A stretch of DNA of 64,000 nucleotides from Symsagittifera roscoffensis (lineage: Eukaryota; Xenacoelomorpha; Acoela; Convolutidae). Shown in pieces: positions 1 through 11,272 of this stretch. Made by a program: the position numbers and the translations under genes. The first letter of the stretch is position 1; each line of letters starts with the position of its first letter. Below the pieces are notes generated by a model, which saw only the letters and a program-made list of their open reading frames with translations, did no database searches and was not told the origin of the DNA. The stretch is from assembly GCF_963678635.1 (NCBI RefSeq), contig NC_087068.1:1240001-1304000 (forward strand), written 5' to 3'.

Positions 1-1
1 T

Positions 2-280
2 CTAATTTTCTATTCCCTATTTGAACTATACCTCCAACTTTCAAAAGCTATTGACTATATCCACAGGTACGATTCACAAAAACTTATCTAAATGATACGA
101 ACCATTTTTAGTAGAACCGATATTTTTTTACTATTTGTAATTTTTATAACATTTCTCTCATCCCTCATCTTGACAATATGCAAATGTATAAAAAAAGCAA
201 TCATCACATTCGCCCTAGCAACAATTCTCCTAATTCTTTTTTTAGAAGAATACTATAATAAACATAAACTTTTTCACTAA
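2..280 (+). pseudogene. Decayed membrane-protein tail, possibly the end of an upstream glycoprotein copy
   Basis: The frame is open from the window edge to a TAA at 89-91. An ATG follows at once at 92 in the same frame and opens 62 codons to TAA 278-280. The 62 residues hold two strongly hydrophobic stretches (about residues 10-32 and 38-52) separated by a short basic Cys/Lys segment, then a charged end rich in Tyr, Asn and Lys. The same order (hydrophobic, short polar linker, hydrophobic, charged EYN-type end) occurs near the C-terminus of the 1411-3991 glycoprotein. I infer that this is the membrane end of an earlier copy interrupted by stops. It could instead be a genuine small membrane protein, because the TAAATG junction suits reinitiation. 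The family is not recognised. Confidence 0.4.
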
Positions 281-1423
281 AAGAATAGACCAAAAAAGCT
301 ATCAAAAATTGCTACCCAACAGTCACATAGTCAGTCTTCACCGACATCATCCCAAGATAACCCAACAACACCTTTAACTACCAAAAATCCTCAAACATCT
401 ACACGAATTTCCTTTCAAGATAACCCATATACTTTTGAAGAACGACACGCTCGCTTATCAGAACCACTAGAACCAGTTCAACGAGAAGCACCTCTAAGCG
501 AACCAACATATAACTTATACCCAACACTACCACAAGAATTAAGTAGAATAAGAAATCCTAGTCAAAACCAAAATACAGTCGAAATAAATAGACAAATTAT
601 ACATCCTCGACGAAACAGAAATTTTCAAACTCCCCGAGTTCATTTTGATATACCTCAATCCCCATCACAAAACACTCTAGAAAACCCCATTGGTATATTA
701 CCAGAAACCCCTACGCTTCTTTCACAACGTAGCACCTCAAGCCTACCATCAGATTACTTAGGTTCAACACCAACATCTGAACAAATACGTGAAAATCCCT
801 TTAACCCCCCAAACCAGGCATCACGACTACCATATTGGACAACACATTCATTTACACAAGGTGAACTAAATTTAGTCAATGATCCAATAGATATTTCTAC
901 GGATACAACAACATCCTCATCACTACCAGAAACATTATCACTACCATCAACACCATCAATAAGCCAGATTTCACCACCACCTTTTAACTTAAATTTCCCA
1001 AATAACCTCGACGCTAGATATCGAGAACAATCATCAACAAATATTCCTTTAAGACTAGACTGGAATACATTCACAGCACCTCCACCATTATTTGGACAAC
1101 ACCTAGAAAGTAACCGACTCCGCAATTGGGCACTAAATAGACTACAATATAGACAAGACATTCACGAAGACATTCGTGCTCATAACATCCAAATACTCCA
1201 ACAGAATAGTCTACAATTAAAATTTGAAATCACGGTTAAATTAAACAACATTACTCAACATCCCTATCCATTAAATCCACCAAATATAACAGCTCAATCC
1301 CTACCACCACCATTTATAACAACTGAAGTAATATACAAATACGACAGATATACCAAAAAGACAATTGGTTACATCACATTTTATAACCCATACTCAGGAT
1401 TGTCATACACATGTATATTCTAA
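281..1423 (+). pseudogene. Long open frame without ATG, Ser/Thr/Pro/Asn-rich (virus-like block)
   Basis: 381 codons stay open from the TAA at 278-280 to TAA 1421-1423, in the same frame as the 62-codon ORF before it, yet I find no in-frame ATG. It therefore needs readthrough, splicing or a lost start. The first two thirds are low-complexity (Ser, Thr, Pro, Asn, Gln) and the last third looks folded. The final 30 residues have a Pro-Pro-Phe, then a Tyr/Lys/Asp segment, Gly-Tyr, a Tyr-Asn-Pro turn and a late Cys. This resembles the Pro-Phe-Phe ... Gly-Ile-Leu ... Tyr-Asp-Pro ... Cys stretch at about nt 5390-5490 of the 3988-5799 protein. I infer that it is a diverged copy of that protein fused behind a membrane tail. 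The next gene starts inside its last 13 nt. Confidence 0.45.
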
Positions 1424-3991
1424 AAATTTTAATTTTTCTCCAACTCCTTTTTCTAATAACCTCAAATCAAAACATAAACCCTTCCCCCCGCACAGGACCA
1501 CAAGATTTATTAGTAACACATTACGATTGTGAAGAAAACGAACAAAAAATACTACACAAATATGCAATAAATCAAGTATCACAATGCGAAACAGAACCAC
1601 AAGCCATAGAAACAACAAATGTAATAGCGACACTCTATTCAAAAGCCCGAGCAACTACAGTTATAGGGATATAAATTCACAGCAACATTTTCTGAAAAGA
1701 AAGTACATTGTTCACAAGTCTCAAACGGAAATAAAAACCGACTTGACCATGAATCATTCTACCAGAGTAATATAGAACGACTTTTACATCTCAATCCCGA
1801 AGATTGTAAAAACGAGTTACTCCGACTAAACATCACAAAAAATAAAAACACAGATAGAAAGTTAGTATATTTCCAAGTTTTTTCAGATTCTGTACATCAA
1901 GCAGAACTTGAAAGATATCAAGGACATATAAAACTAGATGAAAAATACCCATATAACGGCGCACACGGACGATTAACCTATGACATGCACGATAAACACT
2001 GGATACCACACATTGGTATAAATAACCCATCAAACTGCAAAGCAGACACAAAAAATAAAGGATACCAAGAAATAATGTTTTTCGATTGGAAAATACAACT
2101 CGAAAAAATTCAACTCACACGAGATTTATCAGACAACACAATGATCTATCAAGGAATTAGATTACCTTGTAAAAACGACCAAGGCTATTGTGACCCTACA
2201 ACAAGAACACAAGCAACAATTGTTTGGTTCCCCGAAGACACATGTACAACATTTCAAGTAGCAAAAATACACGCTCGTATGATAAAATTTCACGAAAAAT
2301 ATTTTATACAATCAATACCATATGAACAAGTAAATCCATTACGAAAAATAAGTTCTAATTTTAGAAACATTCATAATATAGAAAATAAATTAACACGTTT
2401 TCAAATATATCAAGAAACAGAACTTGCATGTAAATACAGAAACCCACTTCACAAAACACAATACTCCGAAATACTAGTTGAATACGAAAAAGGATTCGAC
2501 ATGACCACTGGAAAAACAAAAGTCGACCCATACGCCACAAGTCATCCTCCAAATGAAGGAACATCATACATACCAGTTCATTTTCAAAAAAATACAGGTC
2601 AACCTGGTGGACATTTAAAGCCCCAAGACGATCAAAGCACACGTTTACAAGAACTATCACTAATGAATAGTACATATTTCGGTAATATCCACTATGATAT
2701 TCACTTAGATATGAAACTAGACTACACGATTAGCCGAATTTTTCAAGAAATGTCACTCTCTGAATTAGAAACACTACACCAACTATGCGAATTAGAAAGA
2801 ACACAAATATTACAATCACTTGCACTAGCAGTATTAAAAATACCCTACGCAGGATATTTACTATCAGGAAATAGATCAAATTTTTTAGACTATGAAGGAA
2901 ACATTTTATGGTTTTATACTTGTACCAAAAAAGTATCACCACTATACGTTTTTGAAGACAAACGATGCTATAAAAGAATCCCTATCTTTTATAAGAACAA
3001 AGTACATTTCGTTGACACACTTTCAAGAAGAACCTATTTCTGGGATACCGCAGTCCCATGTGGATCAGAAAATAGCCACCTTCTCACCCCATATCCCACA
3101 TTAATGCAATCACTCAAAAAATTTTCACCAGAAAGCATTCGCGCTATCGCTCGAAACCCAAATATAGACTTACAATCAATAGGAATATACTCAAAATCAG
3201 ATATTCAACATCACATTAGAACACAACAATTCCAAGAATTATTAACACAAATGGACACAATACAAAGACAATCAATTGACCAAAACTTACGCAAACTTGC
3301 CGAAACCGCAGGATTTGCAGACATCTATACGCAAGACTATAGCGGATATTTTAAAGACATTAAAGATTATATATATCTAAACGGTGAAAAATACCGTCCC
3401 CAAGATATATCACCTATCAATATTTTTAGCTTTGTTACACTCAAGAATGAAATTCTTGATTTTCTAGAATGGCCCTACTACATCTTAGAAAAACTAACTA
3501 TTTTATACGCAATGTTTAACTTTATTGGATTTCTTTTTTCACTCTTAAAAGGAATCTATAACACATGTGCTATACACACACAAGTCAATAGACAAGCAAG
3601 TGTAGCACGCATACTATTTGCAGGATTTTTTGGAATTTTTTCTACATCAATAAACAAAATTCTTTTAGATGCACACATAAAAGAATACAACACAAAAATA
3701 GCAACAAGACAGAACACATACGACGAAGAACATAACAATGTAGACACAACGCCAACAGCACCACAGTTACCACCCCTACCACATAACCATCCATTATCCC
3801 TAGTCCCACGTAATTTTCGAAACTTAGCAATAACACATAATCCAAATTTTAGACCAACCATATCACAAAGTCCCATCCAACATATAATGACACACCACTC
3901 ACAAGATGAAAATACTTATGAACAATTTATAGAACAACCCCATACCACCGCTTTTCAGTCTCAAAATAATAATTTTTTTAGCCCACGATGA
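1411..3991 (+). pseudogene. Virus-type envelope glycoprotein, frameshifted
   Basis: The ATG at 1411 opens a hydrophobic leader typical of a signal peptide, then a Cys-containing ectodomain start. That frame stops at 1672-1674. The next frame is open from just after a TAG at 1664-1666 and runs through 1985 to TGA 3989-3991. The two halves read as one protein of roughly 860 residues, so there is one frame change near 1665. The second half has a Trp/Tyr/Cys cluster, an FVD-x-x-SRR stretch and a later Pro-Cys (about nt 2896-3062), potential N-glycosylation sites, a membrane segment (about 3475-3550), a second hydrophobic segment (about 3607-3660) and a Pro-rich tail. From memory this Cys/IP/FVD order fits glycoproteins of chuvirus-like negative-strand viruses, which are often captured by BEL/Pao or Gypsy elements; no search was possible. 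Old integrated copy, presumed inactive. Confidence 0.55.
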
Positions 3992-5799
3992 GCCGACAAC
4001 TTGGATCCCTACACCGTTCAAATTCCCACCCAACCAACCTCACTACTCCAATTAAAATAATAATACCACTTTTTGCTTTCCCGCCACCCGATTTCCCAAC
4101 CAGTAATGTAACATCAGGCATGAATTCCGATACTAATTCACACATCTCAGTTTTATATTGCACATCACAACTCAATAACCCGAATATTGAAACCCCCGAT
4201 GAATTTGCCGACTCTGAACCATCTCCATCCAATAATTTTCACACCAACCCCTCAATTTTTTCCCAACCCCCTTTTCAACCAATGACACCAAATAACCCTG
4301 TCCCCACCAATTCTACACCCTCTTATGCTTCCCAAGTCACTCCAACCTATTCTTCACATCATTCAGACCGATCATCCAATTCTCCAGATACCCCGCAAAT
4401 CTCCCCAGAACTAGATAATTTTATTACATTACAACAACAACCCTACCACCTTGATACCCCCACCATAAACCAAATTTCATCCACAATAGATTCATCCAAC
4501 CCTCCTACCCCTACACCCTCTTCAATTTATACCGAATCATTAGCACCATCATCCACATCTACTGAATCTTCACTCAGCACTAATAGAGCTTACCGCACTT
4601 TTAAAAGAAAGTTCCCCAACCATCCTTTCCCAGCAAAACCAGGAACAGCCCGTGAATATATAAATCACCCAAATCACAATAATACAAAAGAATTTTTAGC
4701 TATCACCTTACCCTCATTTCCACAATACACCTTAAACACCCCTCACGACACTAACGAGACACGTAACTTTGTAGACGAACACGTTTTAATGCCTACCCTT
4801 CCTTGGACCTCATATTATCATTTTACTAATCCCCTTTGCTTACCTTTATCTAACACTCACATCGATATAGAACGAAAAAAGGACATGCTATATCGACTCA
4901 CTACACCACTAACACCTAGACAATTTACTTACATCGGATATAAAAAATCACTAAAAACATACACTGCACCCCGAGCTAACGAATATACGCTAGAATATTA
5001 CGATCATAACATCATCAGAACTAACCAAGATCAATTCTTAGACGACGATCGCTTCGCTAACCCACAAATCACAGAAAAATTTTTCATTAAAACACCATAT
5101 GTATTTACACTCAATATCTTTGACCGCAAATTTGACCACATCATTTCAGAAGCACTAACAGACACACAAGCTTACGAAAGTTTTAAAGAACGCTTCCAAA
5201 TATTTTCACTAACCTTTCATTTCCTTGCACCACATGAAAGAGATTTGCACTGCTCACACGATATTATGTTGCGCACTAAACAAACTCACACATATACATA
5301 TTATCGTTTTATCCAAAATCACTTCGACCTACAGCCTCCCTCCAGACAACCACACCACCGTTTTCAATTCATCAATTCCAAATACACCTCACCATTCTTT
5401 CTTAACTTCACATATTGCATTAAAGATACTAACCTTCATGGTATTCTTCGAAATTATGATCCCATAACCCAAATGTATATTTTTTGTCCCATCACCAAGA
5501 CCTTCAACGCAGAAGAATCCCGACCCTTTCTTCTCCCACACGAATTTGTTCAACCTATAGAAATCCCCATTTTAGAATTCATCCACAATACTAAATTCAA
5601 TCACAAATTATATAATCTAATCCAAAACACACCTTATGAGTTTGCAGTTGGCACTGAAGAACTAACCACCATTAAAGCACTTCAATTGCTTTGGCCACTG
5701 CTTCAAACTAAAAATATCATCCGCATCTTAGCTAAATTACTAACAACTTCAGATCTCATCCACGACATCTTCCCCCACGGTTTCTTCCCCGACGACTAA
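3988..5799 (+). CDS. Intact 603-residue virus-like protein of unknown function
   Basis: The ATG at 3988 overlaps the TGA of the glycoprotein frame (ATGA, 3988-3991), a coupling typical of compact viral or retroelement messages rather than animal genes. Residues 1 to about 205 are Ser/Thr/Pro/Asn-rich and probably disordered. The remainder is balanced, with aromatic clusters (a Trp-Thr-Ser-Tyr-Tyr segment near residue 271) and scattered Cys, and looks folded. No signal peptide, membrane span, zinc finger, protease or polymerase motif is visible. The codons are C- and A-rich with very little G, like the rest of this block. It could be a matrix, nucleocapsid or accessory protein of the source virus; nothing in the sequence decides. 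It is the only long undamaged frame in the window besides cellular exons and half of the mariner transposase. Confidence 0.6.
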   Translation: MSRQLGSLHRSNSHPTNLTTPIKIIIPLFAFPPPDFPTSNVTSGMNSDTNSHISVLYCTSQLNNPNIETPDEFADSEPSPSNNFHTNPSIFSQPPFQPMTPNNPVPTNSTPSYASQVTPTYSSHHSDRSSNSPDTPQISPELDNFITLQQQPYHLDTPTINQISSTIDSSNPPTPTPSSIYTESLAPSSTSTESSLSTNRAYRTFKRKFPNHPFPAKPGTAREYINHPNHNNTKEFLAITLPSFPQYTLNTPHDTNETRNFVDEHVLMPTLPWTSYYHFTNPLCLPLSNTHIDIERKKDMLYRLTTPLTPRQFTYIGYKKSLKTYTAPRANEYTLEYYDHNIIRTNQDQFLDDDRFANPQITEKFFIKTPYVFTLNIFDRKFDHIISEALTDTQAYESFKERFQIFSLTFHFLAPHERDLHCSHDIMLRTKQTHTYTYYRFIQNHFDLQPPSRQPHHRFQFINSKYTSPFFLNFTYCIKDTNLHGILRNYDPITQMYIFCPITKTFNAEESRPFLLPHEFVQPIEIPILEFIHNTKFNHKLYNLIQNTPYEFAVGTEELTTIKALQLLWPLLQTKNIIRILAKLLTTSDLIHDIFPHGFFPDD

Positions 5800-5810
5800 C
5801 AGGTAAGTAT
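5800..5810 (+). promoter_or_regulatory. Consensus splice donor just after the 603-residue ORF
   Basis: Directly behind the TAA at 5797-5799 the sequence reads CAG|GTAAGTAT, an almost perfect eukaryotic 5' splice site with the exon end at 5802. Its position suggests a 3' untranslated intron or a splice used to make a subgenomic message. It may also be chance. Confidence 0.35.
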
Positions 5811-7840
5811 GAACTATACATATTAGTAACTAGTTATTAAAATTAGAAACTAACCAATCTTTATTCATGTCTTCTTTAGAATTTTAGCCTTCATCCAACG
5901 ATCATCTGAAAAATTCACAAAAGAAAATGAAAATTGAAAACTTCTTCAAACTGTTTAAAACTCTATTAATTTTTTGCACCAAATAATTAAATAAAAATAA
6001 TACCAATGCAATAATTTAATTTATAAATTTTTTCCCAAATGCAGTAAATTTAATAATGATGAAAATTTGTAACTTAATTTTCCCCAACAACTAGCAGTAA
6101 AATTGAAATTCTATGAAGTAAATTAATAAGAAGCAAATGCAGTACTAACCTTTTGATATTTTCATTCACTCGCACAAGAATTCTATCCAAATTCGCACAG
6201 CTCGCCCACGAAGAATTGTTTAAATAATGAATTTCAGTTTCAAGCTTTCACACTCAACAACTCTAACACACGATAACAAGTTTCAAACTTTCCTTTAACC
6301 CGGTTGGAAAGGAATTATATACTAAACAAAATTAACCAATGCAGCTTACTAAACACCACAACACATAGCATAACAGCATGACTAAGAAAAGGAAACCAAC
6401 GGTACCCAAACCGGATTAACCCAGTTTAAAACTGGATAATTTATTCTTTTGAAGACTATTATAAAGTCTAAGAAAGAAATAATAAAACACAAAAAAGTCG
6501 AAAGACAAACCCATACCACAAACAATTTGATTTTTGAAAAAAGGACACAACCAACAAAACGTAAGAAAAACCACAACAAACCCAACATAAAACGTTGTCA
6601 CATAACAGGACCTCTCACAAAAACCGCATGCTATCATACTCCCACTCCTGGCCTAACCCACCAGAAGAGGACGTCCTGAGCATGCTCTATAGCCGGCCTA
6701 ACCCACCGCGCTACATCCACGCTTTGTGACACACACTCCTATTTTTAATAAGAGCTACTCAAGGGTGAGTAACTCTTCAAAATAACTGAACTAAAACAAA
6801 AAGCTTTTGTGAAAACAACTAACCAAAATCATAATTAAAAAACATTAAACTAATAAAAGTTTTATAAAATGTAAATTATATTATGCAATATATAGATCAG
6901 CATACAACACCAAAGACGAACATCCAAAGACAAAATGAACCCACTACACTCGAAAAAGAATGGCCAACCACAATCAATATGCCGCCCACAATCACAACTC
7001 AAAGGATTTAGAGTACGACTTGACTTCGCAGAAAAGGACTTCATTGAACTAGAACAATGACCGCCTCGATGTTCAAGTATACGTACAGATCCGAGTAACC
7101 AGGCATCCCCTCCACACACAATCTCCACGCCATTCCCAGACAGGGTCAAACACAAAGAAGTTCTCATCAATGAAACAGAAAAACCTGACATAGCCAACCA
7201 TTCTGAAATCAGATTTGAGTTTGTTGCGAAAACCCAGTGGTTGTCTTGAGAAGACACAACGATTGAATCTGGGACTTCTCTAATAAGAAAACCCAGAAGA
7301 AATAAGATGTTCGCCAAATACCAACGTCCATCATCCATCCTTTGAATTGCAGAAAGACTATTCTAAAAAACTCTGTAAAACCCGGATGGGTGGAACCTGA
7401 TCTAAACTACATTTTATGATTGGATAAATTAGATATTTTACCACTGTAAAGTATTTAATATTAACCAATCATGATCCATCTAACTAACAACCCACTTATT
7501 TGTAAGTGCTGAAACTACTTGTAATTTCAGCACCAGAGAGATTTGAATTTAACTTAGAAATTAGTTGACTCTCCAAGAAGACTTCAGCAACCGCAATAAA
7601 CCAGTATACCCTAGATCTATTGAGCCTAGCAGAGACTAGTTAAACAACCTGAGACTAGATAGTATAAGAGTAAGATTAGGATTGGTATTAGACTAAGAAG
7701 TTGCACGAATCTATCCGGCCGAAAATAAGATAGAGTGACGAGCAGACGGTGTACCCTATCCGAAATTACTCTATGAGTTATACACTTCGGTCCTAACTCA
7801 CAAAACTGTTCCACATACCATTTTCCCGCTTAGTTGCTTT
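5811..7840. other. AT-rich flank of the virus-like block, no recognised gene
   Basis: This stretch is mostly A/T-rich, with no LTR I can define. At 6650-6662 and 6695-6707 the 13-mer GGCCTAACCCACC is repeated, each time after a GCATGCT, forming an imperfect tandem repeat of about 50 bp. A minus-strand frame at 6862-7338 (158 codons) is open but matches nothing I know, so I do not call it a gene. A hairpin lies at 7506-7533, and a polyadenylation-like AATAAA occurs near 7598. Confidence 0.4.
7506..7533. repeat. Perfect 9-bp stem hairpin
   Basis: GTGCTGAAA (7506-7514) is followed by a 10-nt loop and then its exact complement TTTCAGCAC (7525-7533). An AATAAA follows about 65 bp later. The arrangement could belong to the 3' end of the virus-like element's transcript; that link is inference. 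Confidence 0.4.
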
Positions 7841-9487
7841 CGCATGGCCATAAAAAACTGGATGCCAAAAACAGAAAAAATTAGTAAACGAGGACATCAG
7901 TTTACAGTGCAACTGACACAGAATGTTTCTACGACATTAATTGAAGTGTTTATTAAGAGTTTGTTCACTCTCATCATGACATGTCGGCGGCTACAATGAG
8001 ATAACGTTTTTGGAAATACAGCCACGATCAATAAGGTTTTAAGTTGCTACCACACTTGACTCTTCGAGCGTTTTCTTTCAGTTACGTACATTGGAGTGGA
8101 AAAAAAACAGGTTAAAAAAACCTTCAATCGGGTCAACTGGTCGGAAAACTTTGTTTAATTACCAGATGGTAAATCAATAAGTAATTCAAAAATGCCATTA
8201 AAAACTGAAATAAAGTAGCCAATAACTCGTTTGAATCAGTTTAACCCTTCCAACTTTGCAAATTACCCAAAAAGGATTGAGAGTGAACACGAAAAGTATT
8301 AGCCAAAAACTTGTTTTATCCAGACCAGACCAAGCATGAAATTATGTAATTATTATATGAAAATAGCAATAGCGATAAAACTTGCACCAGTAACGACTGA
8401 ATATTAGGTATAGGGTGTTTTGCTCTGATATGGACTTCAGAAAAACATCTATTTGTTCCGCGGACCGAAAACGACGACCCAGAAGCATAAAGAGGAAGAA
8501 GGTTGCAATGGAACCTAGATTCAAAACAAGTTTTTCAGAAATTAACGTTTTATAATCTAATGTGAAAGCTGCTTTTTGGATTACGGTAATAGGGGGGGGG
8601 GTGTACTCGGAATTTTTTTGAGGATAAATGCTAGTAAGCGAAACAATTTAACAAAAGAGAAGTATCGATGCCAATTGAAGACAAGTTGGGTAATGTGGGG
8701 CTGGCGTTGGAAATAGAGTCGGAATTGATGACTTTGAATTGGAACTCATTAACATTTAGTCCTTAGGGGCAAATCTTTGATTCTAAAACAACGAGAACTC
8801 TGGGTCTAGCTGATTGATATATTCTAAAGCTTCAGTGACGATGATACTAGTGTCCGTGTCATCGTGGTAGTTTCTGGTATCATGATTGTTTTCTAAATTA
8901 GTGGTTTTAAGTTTTTTTTTTTGCTTCTTAACCTATCGACAAACATTGGTTGCTTCGATGGCAAATAGAGTCGTTGAAACATGTTGGCTTTGTCTATATG
9001 AATGCGAATGTTCCTAACTAGGATTGTAATTGCTGTCATGATGTCTTCTTTCAAGCGAGTAGTACAGCTTTCGATTGCTGTTTGGGAGAAAACTGCATTC
9101 ATTTATGCTACTCGCAACCCGTTTTTTATCAAGAATGATGGAAAGTTTAGTCTCATGGGTATCAATTGCCAACTGAGGCAGAAAAAGAGCACAGTTCGTT
9201 AGTTAACCTACCTAAGATGGGCAGGCCTTTTTGTCATTCCAGAAAATTATCATTTAGTTTAGCTTAAAGTAAGACTCCATTTCTGACCAGTGATTCTTCA
9301 ATTTTTTTTCAGGAATTTTTGAGCTCTCAACATGTATGGAATAACCAACCCAATGGGAGCAAAGACTGAAGCAATGAAGCAGAAGACTGCGCGTCGTGTT
9401 ACTTCGTGTTTCATTAACCTATTTTTACTTTCGCTGACCACTCATGTATCATGGACTTGGTCCTATTTTTAACCTTAGATATTCTGT
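7841..9487. other. AT-rich DNA, nothing recognised
   Basis: Only short chance open frames, a G run near 8590 and scattered A/T runs are visible. No terminal repeats or coding similarity could be found by eye. Confidence 0.5.
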
Positions 9488-10267
9488 CAGGGATGTAAAA
9501 AAAATATATTGTATTTAAATATATTGACAATAAATACATTTAAATAATTTATTTTCCAGTTCAAAAATTAAAATATATTTATTTTTCGTAACAATTATTG
9601 TTTGAATTGCAAAGCAGGTTTCCAACACAACTCGGCCAATAATTGAAGCTTGGCTTGGCTTGGCTAATTGACAATATGTAGTCAGCCCCATGAGAAAAAG
9701 GAGTAAGTGCCTTCCGCATTTTAATTGCTGCTTATTATGTATGCAAGCAATTGGAAAATTTCAACGGCAAGTAGATAGACTGCTTTGAGGGCTATCGCGT
9801 TAAATACAAATTGGGCAATTTCGGATACTAGCGAAAACCCACTCGAGCCAGCCATAAAAGTTTGTACGTGTTAAAAATATTTTTGAAAGATTTTTCAGCG
9901 CAGCTGGGTATTCTCTGGGTGACCTGCGGCAATCAATAACCCCTTTACATCTCGAAGAACAGCTCTTTCTCAAAGCCAATGCACGAATGTGGAAAGTTGA
10001 AACCGTCAAGGACGCTCTTCAATAAGAAAACTGAGAAACATTCGAACTGAACGCCATTAATGGCCATAATGGCCATTAATGGATTTTTAGTTTTCTCCAT
10101 TTCCGTTAATTGATTTTTCGCTGAAATTTAATTTTTTATTTGAAAATTAATCTTTGAGCAGCCATGAAACATTTAAATATATTTTTATATTTATTTTTTT
10201 CCTCAAAAATATAAATATATTTATTTTTTTGAAAAAATATATTTAAATATATTTTTTTACATCCCTG
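9488..10267. mobile_element. hAT-like non-autonomous element (MITE), 780 bp
   Basis: The left end CAGGGATGTAAAAAA is repeated in inverted form at the right end (ending TACATCCCTG at 10267). The arms extend into ATTTAAATATATT-type sequence on both sides. CAGGG termini are characteristic of hAT elements. The flanks (TATTCTGT before, TTCTATGT after) may be a decayed 8-bp target duplication. No transposase is encoded. A near-perfect palindrome lies inside at 10053-10081. Confidence 0.6.
10053..10081. repeat. 29-bp palindrome (14-bp arms around one base)
   Basis: The arms CCATTAATGGCCAT and ATGGCCATTAATGG are exact complements around a single central A. Each arm itself contains the palindrome CCATTAATGG. 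It sits inside the 9488-10267 element. Confidence 0.8.
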
Positions 10268-11272
10268 TTCTATGTTTTTTTTGTTGTCTGCCAGATTTTG
10301 TTTCAGATAAATACCTTATTTTGTAGAAGTGTTTTATTAGTCACAAACTCGGTAATCTTGAAAACTCCTAAATTAAGCATTTCTATAAGCTCCTGGTTTA
10401 ATTTCAAGTTTTGTTCAGGATGCTGTAACCAATCAAATTAATTGTTCTCATAAAAATTCTGAATCACAGAAAATGCTGCATCTGGAAAAGAGAAATTGAT
10501 TGATGAAATCATTTAGTAGATAAGGGCGGTAGTAATTTTTTTTGTCAAAGAAAGTGATAAATTTTCAAATGTTTTTACAGTGTTAACGCATTTCTTTACT
10601 AAAGCAGTGTGATATATTTTCTGCACCTCATCAATAAAATAACAAACAAATTTCTTGCAAATTATCAAGAATATTAAACTGACTGTTTTTTTTGCCGGCA
10701 TTTACGTCATGAAGTATAAGAGATTATAAGGAAAAAAGGACGTTTTTTTTTAATTTTCTAAACCAAATTACATTAGAATGTTATCTAAGTTTTCAGCACA
10801 TCAACTGACTATTTTTTAAGTTTTAGTGTTAATTTGACTCACCAGTTTCCTGTACTGATTGTATCTAGCTCTCAGTTCATCCTCGGCCACATTCGACTGA
10901 AACAGTTGTTCACACTTTTAGACAGTTATTTAGATCAAATTCTTACTTATACTAACCACATTTTGGAAACAGGCGCTGTAAATAAAACACGTGTTGGTAG
11001 AAATAATAAACACAGGCTCAAGACAAACGGGTCAAAACATCGCACAACAAAACAGAATAAGCAAGTGGAAATCATTGAAAATGATTAATTATGGTTGATA
11101 TTAAATCTAAAGCAAGAGAGATTTGTTAGCATTTTCATCTTCTTTACGTTTTCTTTCGTCAATCCTAAAAATGACAACGGAATTTTGTTCAAGAGGTGAT
11201 AAATTCAACATAAAGGCCAGTGGTTTACAAAGTGCAAAATATTTGAGCACTGTTTTTAAATACAGTATAAAC
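10268..11272. other. AT-rich DNA, nothing recognised
   Basis: No coding similarity, terminal repeats or structured motif is seen here beyond short chance frames. Confidence 0.5.

Noticed and set aside
754..1161. 135-codon minus-strand frame
   Set aside because: Antisense shadow of the 281-1423 open frame, lengthened by the G-poor composition of the + strand.
2361..2675. Minus-strand frames across the glycoprotein (also 2730-2942 and 3556-3876)
   Set aside because: Antisense to a frame with clear protein character; composition-driven.
5225..5467. 80-codon + frame inside the 603-residue ORF
   Set aside because: Out-of-frame shadow with no start context of its own.
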